Shown in pieces: positions 37,801-49,977 of a stretch of DNA of 64,000 nucleotides. The DNA is taken from NCBI RefSeq assembly GCF_002078875.1, contig NC_034410.1, positions 83,539,506-83,603,505 of the forward strand, read 5' to 3'. A program made the translations under genes and the position numbers. A model generated the notes under the pieces. The model was not told the origin of the DNA and made no database searches. It was given only the letters and a program-made list of their open reading frames with translations. The stretch is from Numida meleagris. Taxonomy: Eukaryota; Chordata; Aves; Galliformes; Numididae. The stretch's first letter is position 1, and each line of letters starts with the position of its first letter.

Positions 37801-40799
37801 CTAGTTCTAGAAAGGAAATTAGAAATGCTGAAGCAGTTTGCTGTCCAGCAGATTTGGAACTAGGTGCCTATGTAGACTACATTTGTAATTAAGCATCTAA
37901 ATTCATGGAACTATTTACAAAGATGGCAGATTCACAGGAGCTCTTTTATTTGCTTTAGATATACTGATCTTAAAATTAAGCACTAAATTATGGTCTCTGC
38001 AGCTCAAATCAGTCATGTTTCTTAACTTTCCAGCTTCCTTAGAGTTACAGACTCCTTTGAGCTTGAGTCATAACCACATTGATTGAGACTTTTGGTTTGC
38101 TTCTATTTTAAATTATGTAGTAGGAAAAGGCTGGTGGCAGGTCAGTATCCTTTCCTTTCAGTGATATCAAAGACCATTTGCCCTTTGGAAGTTAGAAACT
38201 AGAAAAAAGAGTTAGTACTAGAAAAAAGAGGGAGAAGCTGCACGTGAAATGTTACGAATCTTCTGTAGGAGTCTGTAGAGGAACTTTATTTATCCATCTA
38301 AACTAAAATTCATGTACAAATTCTCCAGCATGGCTGTCAGATTTACTGTAGATATTGTTAACATACTGCTGTCTATATGCTATTTATATGAAATTGGAGG
38401 AGGGAAACATCAGGTTTTTGGGTTTTTTTGCTTTTTTTTTTTAAATGAGGAAACAGGCAAAGCACAAGTCATTTTCCCAAAACTGCAAGAAGAATCTGCA
38501 GAGCAAAGAACATCTCCTTTGAGATGCAGACTGATGACACACATCTCTTTTCCTTTCCTTTGTTTGAAGGCCTCTGTTGAGGTCCTGGTCAGACAGAACT
38601 TTCCCTTACTTTTGTGAGAGGAAAAGATTAAAGACTATATCAGGTTAGTATGCTTCCTTGGTGTTGATTTCTTTTTAATTTTATCTGTATTACTTGAAGC
38701 ATCTCGGGCTGACACAACAGAAGGAAGAAAATCCAGGTCAAATATATAGTATTACAGAGCTTGTCAAGAGGAAAAAAAAAATAAATAAACATAAACACAG
38801 TGTATGAGTACATTTTCCTTAGAAACTATAATAGAAAATAAAAATTTTTTAAGAATCTTTTTTCCTTTTTTTTTTTTGTATTAGAGGCATTTTCTGCCTT
38901 TATCAGTATTTTACAAACAAAACTGCAAGCATCCAAATAAGTATACAGACCAAATACAGTCAGTACAGAGTGGAAAAGGAGAGTAAGTAGATCCTCCTGT
39001 TGTCTGCTTCTCCCAATCCTACCATCACTATGCTTTCAAATACCTATCAGTTAAAGTTTAGACTAACAAAATAACTCAGAGATAAGATTAAATAGAAAAT
39101 AGCATTCTTCATTCCTGCCTTGAAGGGTGCTGAAGGGTTGTTATGAAAGATGAATGCCATTACTGTAATGCAGGCACAAGCATCCATGTAGTTCTTCCTA
39201 TCTAAGATCTGTCTGGGCCCAAACCATTTTTCTTTATCAGCCACAAGAAAAACCAAAAAGACTCACTTTGCCAAAAGGAAGCACCACAGTCTAACCTTCT
39301 CATGTTTTGTAACCTGCTCTGTTAGTGGGCCTTTGAAAAAACTTTCATATAAACACAAAGATGACATAATTCCAAGAGTGTCCTTTGTCAGCAGACTGAA
39401 CAGTGCAGCTTGCCACAAACAGAAAAAAAAAAGCAGATAATAGCATATGAAAATTCATTAAGTTTCAAAAGTCTGTGCCACAGTCACGCAGGTCTTGAAG
39501 GGAAGGACAGATGATGAACAAAAATGTAGGTGCCATTAATTGTCAGATTCAGATTCAAAGCAAGTCAACAGGCAGTATTTTATCAAAGCCACAGGTTTTA
39601 GTAGAAGCTTGGGCCTTCACAGGAGATGCAGACATTTATATAAATACAACTGTCGAAGTTAGTACTAACAAAATATTGATAGGAATGGAAGTTCTCCTAT
39701 TTCAGTCTTTAACTGCTTTCCCTTTGTGTTTAAATATCATTCTTCTGAAAAGTGAGTCTCAGATATTCAGGCAGTTCCTAAACACGAAAAAACATGTTTG
39801 CTTTGTCCAAAAATTAGCCACTTTTCACATTCATCTGAAATCCATCTAGCAAGTGAAAGGCTGGTGTGCCATTCTGAGTCCTGCAAGGAAGAGGGACTTG
39901 CTTTCTAGTGGAAAGAAAAATTCCAAGAATCTGCAAGAGAGAAGGATTAAAAGGTTCATTCTTCCACCTGTGGAAGAAATGCTGTGTTTCCTGTGCTGGC
40001 TCTGTGGGGTCAGGGCTCCCCCTGCTAATAGGTAGTAGCTGTGGTAGCCCTGCCAGCCCTCTATTTGCATTCTGCAGTCTTCAAGGAAAGGCCTTCTGTT
40101 TGGAAGATGTAGATTGTTGAAGAGAAGTCTAATTTTCATGTTTCTGGTGGCTGCTTGCTATAGTAGCACCTAATCACTTGAAAGCTAAGTCTTGGATGAC
40201 CAGGTTATGAAACATACTAGTGATGGGGAAAATTGATATCCTACACATGAGTGCATCACAAAAAGGATTTTAGAAAATATTCAGACAAAGAAGGTTTTCT
40301 GGAAAATCACAGTCAGATTTTCAGATAGATGGGAGATCACTGAGTTTGCAGTTTAGGAATATAAAAGCTGAACCTCTAAAAATGTATTGGTTTGTAAACA
40401 GTTGCAAAGAGTCACAGTGTAATGGTTTTTAAGTACATAAAGAAGCTTGTAGGACCATAATGTGAATCCAAAAGCCCTTAGTGTACCACAGTCATGGAAT
40501 TAAGTCCAAGTTAGGGATCAGAGTACTGTTAAGTTCTAGCAGTAACATTTTCCCTCCCCCACAGAAATAAATGCATCTTAAAACCATGCCAAGAATCACT
40601 AAAGAAAGTTCTGATCTTGTATCCTACTATATTTTTATTAGTGACTTTTGCAGAAATATATATAAAAAAAAAAAGAGAGAGGAAAAGGGTGAAAATGGCC
40701 TGTTGCTCTAAATTTGAAAAGATTAACAACAAACAGAAAGATCACAATATAGGAGGAAAATGGGATCACCTTAAGGGGTGAAGTAATATCAGTGGAATG
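22869..40799. other. About 18 kb of AT-rich DNA without recognised genes
   Basis: Only short simple repeats stand out: (TG)n at about 30151-30168, an AG-rich run at 34680-34696, and A/T homopolymers near 26700, 33310, 38430 and 38870. A block at 27190-27490 has more CpG and fewer A/T runs than its surroundings, plus a 67-codon open frame on the minus strand, but I cannot identify it. A 14-bp direct repeat lies at 38198-38230. No exon is called. Confidence 0.35.
38198..38230 (+). repeat. Short tandem duplication, actagaaaaaagag twice
   Basis: The 14-mer actagaaaaaagag occurs at 38198-38211 and again at 38217-38230, a 19-bp period. It is probably a local slippage duplication. Confidence 0.8.
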
Positions 40800-41180
40800 G
40801 AATTTAACAGTGAGAATTGCAGGGTTATGCATTTAGAGACTCATAAAAAGATCTGAATTTATCTGAGAGAGATATTAGGCTGAGTTGCAGGAAAAAAAAA
40901 AGCTATTTTCTGTGGAGAGACTTAAGAAGCTTAGCTTCTTAGTCTAGAAAAACAAAGCCTGAGAGCAGACATTATTATTCTGTATTATAACATCAAGGAG
41001 GTAAACATCTGAGATGAAGGAACTAAGAGTCTGTATTGGAATGAATGAAATCGGTATGAACAAGATACAAATTTCAAGATTCTTAGCTGTCAGAGGAATG
41101 GGTTTCTGGAAAAGCCTTCTGATAGGAGCAGAGAAAAACAGCTAGTTTTAAGATGTTTGTGAAAGGCTTTATCTTTTGTT
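40800..41180 (+). mobile_element. Ancient CR1/L3-type LINE relic
   Basis: Diverged CR1 wording appears in order: gggttatgcatttagagact, then gagacttaagaagcttagct with ttagtctag, gcctgagagcagacat, tattataacatcaaggagg, gtcagaggaatgggtttctgga and aagccttctgataggagc. This matches the old amniote CR1 group rather than the young avian CR1 copies elsewhere in the window. It has many indels, no open frame, no octamer tail, and soft edges. The palindrome at 40923-40941 falls in this match. Confidence 0.6.
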
Positions 41181-44100
41181 AGTAGATGGAACTGATGTCC
41201 CAGTAGGTCTCTAGTTTTAAATTCTTACTGTCTTCTTAGTTTTTGTGTACCATATTGAGGCATCTAAAGTGCGTTAATAGAACTAGTTCTTAGCAAAATT
41301 CTCCCTAACCACTAGCCCGTCTAAATTAAAAAAAAATGTATAGGCTTCTTCTGTTTGTTTTGTTTTTGTCTTGAAGACAACATATGAGTAATCATAATGT
41401 AATTTTAGTATGTCCGTTTATTCTAAACTTGGGAATCACTAGAACCTGTGTTTGTAGAATTGATTCAGGACTACCAACATCAAGGTTTATGCTTTCCTGT
41501 GTCATGATCGTGGTCTACCAAGTTCCCTTGAAAAATATGAACTTAATTCAGGTTTTTGTAGTGTGTTCTACTGACATGTCCCATCCATGGTCTGCACTGA
41601 TTCATCCAATTGGTGCTCAGCTGTTTCTACTGAAGAAACAATTTCGTGTTGAGCATGGTTGAAGTACCAATAGTAGGAGAATGTATATGTTATTTACCAC
41701 ACAAAAAAAGTTGGTGTGTTCATCTGCCAGAAGATGTTACAAGATCCAGCAGATCATTTTGTCTGGTTATTGCTTGGTCCTTTGCCTTACACTTGTTTGC
41801 TGGTCACAGTTTCTAAATGATAATTTACTGTTGATTTTTGTTGTTGTTTGCTTTTAAATATAATCTTCTGGTTTTCCTTTTTTTTCCTTTTTTTATTCCA
41901 TTGTTACCCTCTTCCCAAGTGTTTTCTTCTTTTTTTCATTTATATTTTGAAAGTAAGTAAGCATTTGTTCAGGAACTATATTAACTTAATGGCAATGCCA
42001 TATACCCCAATTTTGACTACATTCTGACACACAGAAAGACCTCTGTTGATTTGAACCAGTTTTCAAATAATGTTGGTAGATCAAAAATACTTAATTTTGT
42101 CCAAGAGAATTGTTGCAATTTCACATAAAGCTGCCTCAGAAAAGGAAAGTAATTTGTTACTGTTGTGTTATCTTTTAGATAATGTGATCCCCAGCTCAAC
42201 CATATTTCAGACAGAGGACTCAAATTCTGAAACTGTTTTCTGTTAAAATGCTTAATAATTAGAAAAATGATACTCATGATACTCATTCCCTTGGGAGCTG
42301 CAGTCCCTGCAGGTATGAAAAGTCTTTGATGAAGATGAAGTGACTATATTGGGGGGGTAGGGGGGGAAGGGGAGCATGATAGTAAAAAAAAAAAAAAAAA
42401 AAATAGGATTCACATGCTGGATCTGTGAGGGAAAATGCTGTCATGATGATAGAGGTATATGAGTAATAAGGAAAATATGGAGAAGTAATCTTTTGGAGTA
42501 CTATAATTCCTGATATCACTAGTTTGTAGAGAGGCGCATGTAAGGAAAGGAGTGGTCAGTGCTCTGTGCAAGTATATGAATATTTGCCATTCTTGTTTTT
42601 CTCTCCTCTTCGTATAAATCTCCTATGAGAAAAGGAGTGAAGTTGCTTTAGGTCACTAACATCTGATCTAGCATCTATTAAGAGAATTTAGAGCATTCAG
42701 ATTTCCAAGCAGTCATTCCAAGTCTTCTGCAAATTCAAACAATCTTCACTATGCTGGCATAGGGTAGTATGATTTAAAATGTAATTAATATTTTCTTCAA
42801 ACCATGCAGCAAAAAGACCTATCTACACTCCAGCTAGTCTTTCACCTACATGCCTCCATAATAGTCTGGAGTGTATTTGCTTTCTGGAATAAGCTGAAGA
42901 GGCCTTGTCATAAACTGCATTTCAATATGAGATTAAGAAAGAAAGTAGTTTAATACTCCTAAGAAAAGTTGTAAGATGGGTAGATAAAATGAGAAAACAG
43001 TAAAAAAAAATTTACAAAGATAGCCTGAGCCTCAGATGCATATTCTACTAGATTGATGCTGATTTAGGAGCCATTTCCACTTATTTTGCTATGTTTAGAA
43101 GAGATCCACAAAATTCCCGAGACAGCAATCTGATTCTGAATTAGAAACATCCAGTAAGATAATGCCCGAATGTATCACAAGTAAGAATAGCTAATATTAC
43201 GCTTTGTGACATACAGTGGAACAGATTCTGAGTCAATTGGTTATCTTGTGAAAGAAACATTGTGAATAATGACATAAATGACGTTCTCTATCCTGAAATT
43301 CAAAAGCTTGTTTCCTAACAGTATAAAGGCTGAATACTGAATACTCCCTTTATTGTTGTATGCATTGAAGAGCAGAAGTTAAGGGAGGTGAGGAAATACA
43401 AGTGTCAAAAAAAAGCTACCTTCAGAGGCTTCCTTCGTGGCCACTGACTAGAAAGCTGTGATAAAAGATCCTCTTTTGAGTTCAGTATCCAACCAGAAAA
43501 TTTCAAAGAAAACACACCAGCTCAGGCAGAAATATTTTGTCTCTGTTCTTTTTACAACCCAACACTGGCATAATGGGAAGAAGAAAATAACATCATTGTA
43601 ATTAAAATTCTTTTTTAATTTAACTGAATCAAACTAGATTTGTAAATACATTCAGTTCATGCCAAACAGCTTACTGTGTCTGTTATTTTTATTTATTATT
43701 ACTGTGCTATCATTTCCATGTCTGTAGCTTCTGTAAAGGTTCTGCATTGTTTGTTCTCCCACCTTGCTGTTGAAAACACTGGTGCATAAGTCCTGTGAAT
43801 CAAAATGGTATCACTATGATTCACCATTTTTTTCTTTGATGCTCACTGTAACTTCAGCCTTCTTTAGATATTTAGCCAGCCCTATTACAAAAAAAGGCTT
43901 GGAAAATGGATTCCATGTGTATTATAAAAATGACCACAAAAGTACTTATTCAATATTTTTAACACTATTTGAAGAAGTCTAGAGTTTCTTTTACAGTTTG
44001 AAAATTCATCTTGTTCTCTTTGTCATTTTGCTACTTTGGAAGTGTTATGTAATGTCAAAGTGAATTCATGTGAATCCTTGTGATGTGGCTTCTGTATCTA

Positions 44101-45409
44101 GAAACACAAAGGTTCATGACATTCTTGTCTTATTTTGTGGCTTACTTGTGCTATGTAGTTGTAGCAGTACTTTGGTGAGGCATATAGTCCAGCAAAACAG
44201 CCAGAAGTCTTTTCAGAAACTGGATTCATTAGTAATAATTTCTTTTTCTTTCCAATCACTATTTTCCATAGTGACTCTTGAAAGAGAGCAGAGCTTCTGA
44301 TGGAAGAGTGGAAGTCTACTTCTCTTTCTCTTCCTCTCACTTTGGAAGAAAGAGATTTAGGAGAGGGTGTTTCACACTGCTTCCGTTACACTGCCCTGTG
44401 CTTCTGGATCATCCAAAGACAGGAACCTTAGGCAGGTGCCTTGTGCAGTGCTTTGAAGAAGTGTCAGTATCTCCAGTAGCAGCAGGATAGAGCAGCTGTC
44501 TTAAGCCTGAGTGTATTGATAGCATCCTCCTCCTCTCCTTCCTTTGTTCTTCTCCCCTGTTGCTTGTGTGGTGCCTTGGACATGCCACTGATCCAGGTGA
44601 TGTAATGAATTACAGACCTGTGTAAGAGACTGTTTTTACTGAAGCCACCTCACCTGTTCAGGTATTACCAGTTCATCTTCATCAGCACTAATCTGTGCAT
44701 TCAAGACTTTGGAGTTGTTCTGAATCACCAGTTTTATTTTCAGAATAGCAAACAATCCAGTGATGTGCTGTTGCTTTCTATTTACACAACTGCTGCATTC
44801 ACATTCAGCACCTGCCCCAGCACACCCCTTGAAGGTGACCTGCTGTCCTGAAATGAGGTGGGTTATGCTGGCAGCACATGTGCACGGCCCGAGAGCTGCC
44901 GCACAACTGCTTAGAAACACTATGCTTCCTGAGCCAGTCTGCATCTTTCCGTTCTGCTCCTATGCTCCACCTCATTTGTTTTTGACTGCCAGTACCTTTC
45001 CAGAAATGCCCCATTCGGGAATTCGCTGTTTAGATGGGAAACTCTTTGCATTAAATATCTTTCTCATGTTGTATCATTGGTTTTTAAGCAGAACTCTCCA
45101 TTGGTCTCACTAGGGAGTCTGTTTTAAAACCAATGGCATAATTTGGCTCTTTAGCAGTAAGGTTTGTTCAAACAAGAGCAATCTCAGTTATAGATACAGG
45201 AATTCTTCCAAGCTGAAGGAATCAATGTGCTTTCTATTTTAAACCTGACTTTGAATTGTCTTCCTTCCCATCTCAAATTAAAAGTTTCAGCTCCATATTT
45301 CCTATTGCATGCCTAACACTTTTGAGTGTATGTGGGACAAGATTGCACTAAAATGCAGAAGCATGGAAAAAGGAGACAGTATTTTCTTTCTCAGAGCAAC
45401 TGCAGTGTT
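41181..45409. other. AT-rich unique DNA with one G-tract/A-tract
   Basis: Nothing is recognised apart from the homopurine feature at 42351-42403. Open frames are short and overlapping, including those in the GC-richer part at 44640-45110, and none has a domain I know. Confidence 0.4.
42351..42403 (+). repeat. G-tract (possible G-quadruplex) followed by A20
   Basis: Two G7 runs and a G4 run are separated by TA and AA within 22 bp, so four G3 runs with 1-2 base loops can be drawn. Eleven bases later an uninterrupted run of 20 A (42384-42403) follows. Homopolymers of this length are prone to sequencing error. Confidence 0.7.
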
Positions 45410-45541
45410 CATTCTGAGAAAGTAGTCAGCAGGAGCAGGGAGATGATGGTCTCTTTGTATTCGGCACTAGTGAGGTCGCACCTTGAGTGCTGTGTTCAGT
45501 TTTTGGCCCCTCACTACTAGAAAGACATTACTACCCTGGTA
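45410..45541 (+). mobile_element. CR1 LINE internal fragment without 3' end
   Basis: About 130 bp match the ORF2 C-terminal region. The plus-strand frame shows [20 protein letters not shown], corresponding to the [20 protein letters not shown] region of the CR1 at 1375-2130. The match stops near 45541 with no 3' UTR or octamer tail. CR1 copies normally lose their 5' end, so the missing 3' end suggests a later deletion or rearrangement. Confidence 0.8.
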
Positions 45542-46732
45542 TCATTATCTGCCTGGTATATAGAGCAGACACTCCAGAGGCACAGAAAACAAAAGCTTTG
45601 CTATGTGTGTTGGTTCTCAGGCCAAATAAATAGAGTTCAGTGCTTTATTAGACATACATACTTTCAAAGGGACTAAACATAAAGGGATCAGTTAGCGTTA
45701 CACAGATTAGTGCACAAAGTACTCCCAAGGAGATGTGTGTGATCCAGTGCAGTTCCTGAGAGAATGGTATGACATACGGGAGTGTACAGCTGAAGCAGGA
45801 AACAATCTGTTTGCAGTGTTATCTCAGCCCTAGCTCTTTATCAGGCTATCTTTCATAGATGTGCAGATCCAGTAGAGAAAGACATCATTAGTGGCTGTAA
45901 TTGCTTTCTGTGCTCGAGGAGAGCATTTGAAGAAACAGTATATAGAAAATATAAACATCAGAGCTGCGATCTGATAGAGAATGAGGGCAACTAGTGTAAT
46001 CTTTTTCCACGGCCAAACTGTGATTTTATGTTTATGTTATGGAAAAAGCACTAATGTCTTATAACACATCTCTTAATGTATTAAGTTTAGCATATTAAAG
46101 TCATTACTAGACAAGACTAATGTTCAACACTGACTGCTCATGCTCTTAATCTGTAATCTTACTGGGAAGTCATGCTCTGCCCAAATGTTTGTTGTTGTTT
46201 TCCTCTTGCAGTGGTCTTGAAGATCTATTTAAAATGCTGCTTATTAAAATGAGTGGGTATTGAAATGTTCTGTTCAACAAACTACCATCATTTTTGATAT
46301 TTTTAAAACAAATTTGTAAGTTTTCTGGGCTACTTTAGCAAGCACACTTTAAAATGTAGTTAATTTGCTCAGTTGAGAGCACTAACCTGGTGAAGTATTT
46401 ATGGCATACTGCTGAAATAAGGTTTTGTTAATTAGTTAGTTTGGTTTTGAATATGAAAATAAGTACATTCTCTTATTTTAAATAGAGAGCAGGGATTTCC
46501 TCACTTTATAAACACCAGATGCTGAGTTCAGTCACGCCAACATACCTCAGGAGTAACTCCTAGCATTACAGTAGCATACAAACTGGGAGGTAGTGGAAAA
46601 TCTTGCCCACTGTGTATATTTTTCCATGTTCCATATTTATTTATTTTTTAAAAAGCAATCTGTTGTTGAGAAAATCATGCAAGTCTCTGTCTGAGACTAT
46701 TTCTACTCTGACTAAAACATACTGTTTCCTGA
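45542..46732. other. Unique non-coding DNA
   Basis: No repeat or gene is seen. Its right edge is the truncated end of the retroviral remnant. Confidence 0.35.
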
Positions 46733-47327
46733 AAGGCCCGATAGGATAGATCCCACTTTTCCTCTTCAGCCTCAGCCATTAATTAATTCTCATCTCCTTG
46801 TTGAAGAGCAGTCACATGAGTTAGTGAGTCCACCCAGTTATTCCACTAGTGGATGGGAATACTACTATCTTTGTGTGCAGGCACCCACCCTATGAAAATA
46901 GGTCAGCACTTAGCTGCCTCTAGGATTTCCTCTCATGTTTCCCACTGCCACACAGGTACTCAATTCACTTCCCATTGATTTTGCTCCCAAAAGGGGAGCC
47001 ATTCTGTACATCCTTGAATACAGCATATGAATCTGTATATATATAAATACATATGCCATTAGCCTGGGAATCTTTAGCAAGCACATTCCATACAGCTATC
47101 AGTTCTCCCACCTGTGCACTCTCTTCACCCTCAGCAGTGGTATGATATTCTGTGTCTACATGCAAGGCTGCTGTCCCATATTTCCATACCCCGCCTTCTC
47201 TCCTGGAAGAGGCATCAGTAAACAACACATTTTTAAGGGAATAATCAAAAGGAGGAGCAGAAGTAATATAGGAGAGAGGTAGCTCTGTGCTCTGTTGCTC
47301 CTGTGGGGGTTCCTGCGTTGTGAGCAT
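46733..47327 (-). pseudogene. Retroviral RNase H, partial
   Basis: RNase H signatures are visible: FTDAS (first catalytic Asp, about 47220), ESAQVGELIAVW (catalytic Glu, about 47100) and YTDSYAVF (second Asp, about 47030). A stop near 46965 interrupts the frame. Beyond it, GWVPAH and a WNNWVDSLTH segment show the C-terminal His/Asp region down to about 46733, where all similarity ends. No integrase zinc-binding (HHCC) or DDE segment follows. Confidence 0.8.
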
Positions 47328-47343
47328 CTTTGGAGTTCCTTCC

Positions 47344-48729
47344 TCAGTCTTTTGATTGTGAAAGTAGTGATCTAACTGAGCATACCGTTTTCTTATTCTC
47401 TCTCTGTGCCACTCCCAGAGGAGGTGGGGCTCCTGTGAGAACTGGTTTAAGGACCTTAAAGGGGCCTCTTAAAACTATTGACTGTTTACTTGTAATTTTA
47501 TCTTCTCCTCGTAAGGCATCATTTATCACAAATAAGCCCTTTTCCAATTTAGAATAACATTTTTCTGCATCCTTGAAGCCAAGAGAATAAAAACCTATGG
47601 GGTGACTGGGCCCTTTTGGCCCCCTTTGCCACATATATTCTGTCAATCTATGAACTGCAACCCCCCATTCTATGTGTAAAGGATCAGTGGGGTGGATAGG
47701 ACCCAAAGCTTGGGGTAGATATACTCCTGCCTCAAAAATTAATAATTTTAGGGCTTTCTGTTGGACTGGAGTCCAGTCCTACATAGACCTTTTTTGCAAC
47801 AGGTCATACAATGGATGTGCAATAATTGAAAAGTCAGGAATATGTTTCCTCTAAAACACTTAAAGGCCTAAAGCATATTGCAGTTCCTTTTCTGTTGTTG
47901 GCTTGCTTACCTGTTCTAAAGTGGTTAGGGTCTCAGGTGGAATACAGACTGTTCCACCCTTCCACCAAATACCTAGGAATTTGACTTCTGAAGAAGGAAC
48001 CTGTATCTTTTCCTGAGGAATTTTCAACCCTATGTTTTCCACGTGTGCTGTTATTTGCTGTTGAGTGTCAATGACCAGTTGAGCAGTTGGACCTCCAATT
48101 AACACATCATCAATGTACTGATATATTCTAATACTTTGTCCTTTGTTGGAAGGTATGTTAGCCAGCTCCTGAGCAGTTGTTGGGGAGTGGCAGTATCCTG
48201 GAGGCAGGAGGGTGAATGTGTATTGGACACCTTCCCAGGTGAAAGCAAATTGATTCCTGTTTCTCTAAGAGGTACCATAAAAAAACATATCCTTAATACC
48301 AGTTGTAGCCAGAATTTTGTGAGCTTGCTCCTGAATGGAAGTGGTTAATTCAGCCATGTTTGGTACAGCAGCAGTTAAAGGTCCTGTGTTTGCATTCAAA
48401 TTCTGAAAATCAACTGTGAGCTTCCACTTGCCTTTCGGTTTCTGAACCAGCCACATGAGAGAATTATATGGTGAGTGGGTAGGGACTACAATTCCCTCAT
48501 TTTTAAGATTAGTCATGACTGTTGAAATGCCCTCCTTTGCTCCCAAAGGTAAGGGGTAAGGTTTTATATTTACAGTTTTCGAGGGAAGTAGTTTGGGGGC
48601 TAGTTTTAGCAGCTGCAGTGCTGTAGGGAGGGATCCGGATTTCCACTCCCTTCCTCCAGACCCAGTCCAAGATCGTCCTTTCAACAAATCTAATCCTGCA
48701 ATATTAGCAGGCAAAGAGCCCAGTATCAT
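47344..48729 (-). pseudogene. Retroviral reverse transcriptase, broken
   Basis: Visible motifs in order on the minus strand: the KPYPLPLGAKEGI entry, a fingers/palm segment KWKLTVDFQNLN (about 48400-48425), motif A GIKDMFF with Gly (GGT at 48298-48300) where the catalytic Asp is expected, a frameshift in the following T-rich run near 48280, then the intact catalytic box YIDD at 48106-48117. The thumb/connection follows as KFLGIWWKGG and later a WQRGPKGPSHPIGFYSLGFK segment. Reading resumes in different frames at 48105 and 47706. Loss of one metal-binding Asp plus the frameshifts makes it inactive. Confidence 0.85.
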
Positions 48730-48762
48730 TGTGACTTCTGTTGGTTTTGAGTCCCCAGGTAT

Positions 48763-49155
48763 TCAACATTTTACCATTGCTGTGCACTGAGGTTGAGAGT
48801 TGCCAAACACATCCATGATCTGCTTTGTTTTTCTTTCACAATATACCTGGCAATTCACAGCCATATCTTCCCTAAGACCAGATATTTGGGCCCCAGTAAC
48901 TACCAGGAATGTTACTGGGACTTCATTAGGACCTAATGGGAAAGTGATTGAGTCCACTTGTGAATTTTCAGCAAGCCCCCTTAAAAACATCCACCACCTA
49001 TTGCCCAGCTCGCTTACAGGGAATGGCAGCAAGATGTTTCCCAGCTCCTTGCTGGGATCTTGCAGAGTAGTGAGCAAAGGGGCAGCTGGATTGCCTGGAG
49101 GCGCGGGGTTCTTGGCCTGTCTTCCCACAGGTGAGGGGTGTGCCACCCACAGCAT
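48763..49155 (-). pseudogene. Retroviral protease with mutated active site
   Basis: This is an aspartic protease domain lying upstream of RT as expected. The active-site loop reads FLVVTGAQISG around 48870-48910, where family members have Asp-Thr-Gly. The Asp codon is now GTT (Val), a single-base change, so the dyad of the homodimeric enzyme is lost. The downstream flap and the second conserved region (MILGSLPANIAGLDLL, 48680-48729) are in another frame from the Met at 48729. Confidence 0.75.
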
Positions 49156-49850
49156 ACATTAATTGCAAACAAGCAACCTTTTGTACATTTTCTGTAAGCT
49201 GATCTAACCCAGGAGTAGCTGTAGATACTGGGTCTCCTCTGGTCAGGGAGTCCAAACCTCCAGCTCCAATATGCCACCTTCTGAGTTAGAGACCATAGAG
49301 CCCTTTGGTCTCCTTCTATATTCAGGAAAACTCCAGGTTCCCAGTATCCTTGTGCCTCATCTTCATTAAGCCTGATTTGATCACCTCTGGTCAAAGAGAC
49401 TCTCCACACATATTCCGTCTCAGTCACTCAGACACTTCTCAGGCTCCAATTCTAATTCAGCAGGTAAACTTCTTAAGGACTCCTGAAATGACTCACTTAT
49501 CTCACACTCCTTTTGCTTTACTTTGTTCTTATCTTTCTGCACCACAATTAGTGCTGCACCTAATACTGCACAAACAATAGCCTTGCCTTTGCCAGGCCTA
49601 GACTTACTTTCTTTTGCCTAGGACTTTATTCTTCCTGCAACATCTGCAGGAGATTGCCAGTTTTCCACAGCCCAAGTTTGCCCATGAGGGCCCAGACTTG
49701 CCCTGTAGCTCTCCAGTAACTCTAACAGTGGGGATCAGTCTGCATCATGCTGAACCTGAGCAGCCACGATCATCTCCGGAGAACTCGAGCACACCCTGAT
49801 TCAATGTTCCCCTTTCTCGACTCTCACGATATCCCCTCTAATTTCCTCTT
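49150..49850 (-). pseudogene. Retroviral gag remnant
   Basis: Between the LTR leader and the protease the minus strand has an open but interrupted coding stretch: an Ala-Lys-Glu-Ser-Lys region, then a CAVLGAALIVVQKDK segment, an acidic SLPAELELEPEKC segment, and after a stop LNEDEAQGYWEPGVF. A frame change near 49250 leads into VSTATPGLDQLTENVQKVAC. I see no CCHC zinc knuckle. At about 0.7 kb it is shorter than a full gag, so much of the capsid region is deleted or unrecognisable. The call rests mainly on position between LTR and protease. Confidence 0.6.
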
Positions 49851-49977
49851 GAGCTCTTATTCAGGAGATATCCTGCTGACAACGCCAATAAGAATGTCTC
49901 ATCCCACACAGTAGATTTTGAGGGAGGTGAATCTTTTTCTGTCTCCTCAGTTGTGCCTCCCCCAGTCAGCAAGAGGT

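Noticed and set aside
40923..40941. Perfect 9-bp stem palindrome as a possible terminator or small RNA hairpin
   Set aside because: It falls within the old CR1 match and is explained by CR1 sequence; there is no independent support for an RNA.
44760..45113. 117-codon open frame on the plus strand, overlapped by minus-strand frames
   Set aside because: No family resemblance, and both strands are open, as expected in a GC-richer patch.
49920..49977. Primer-binding site for a specific tRNA after the LTR
   Set aside because: A tggggg start is present on the minus strand, but the following bases do not match any tRNA 3' end that I can recall with confidence.
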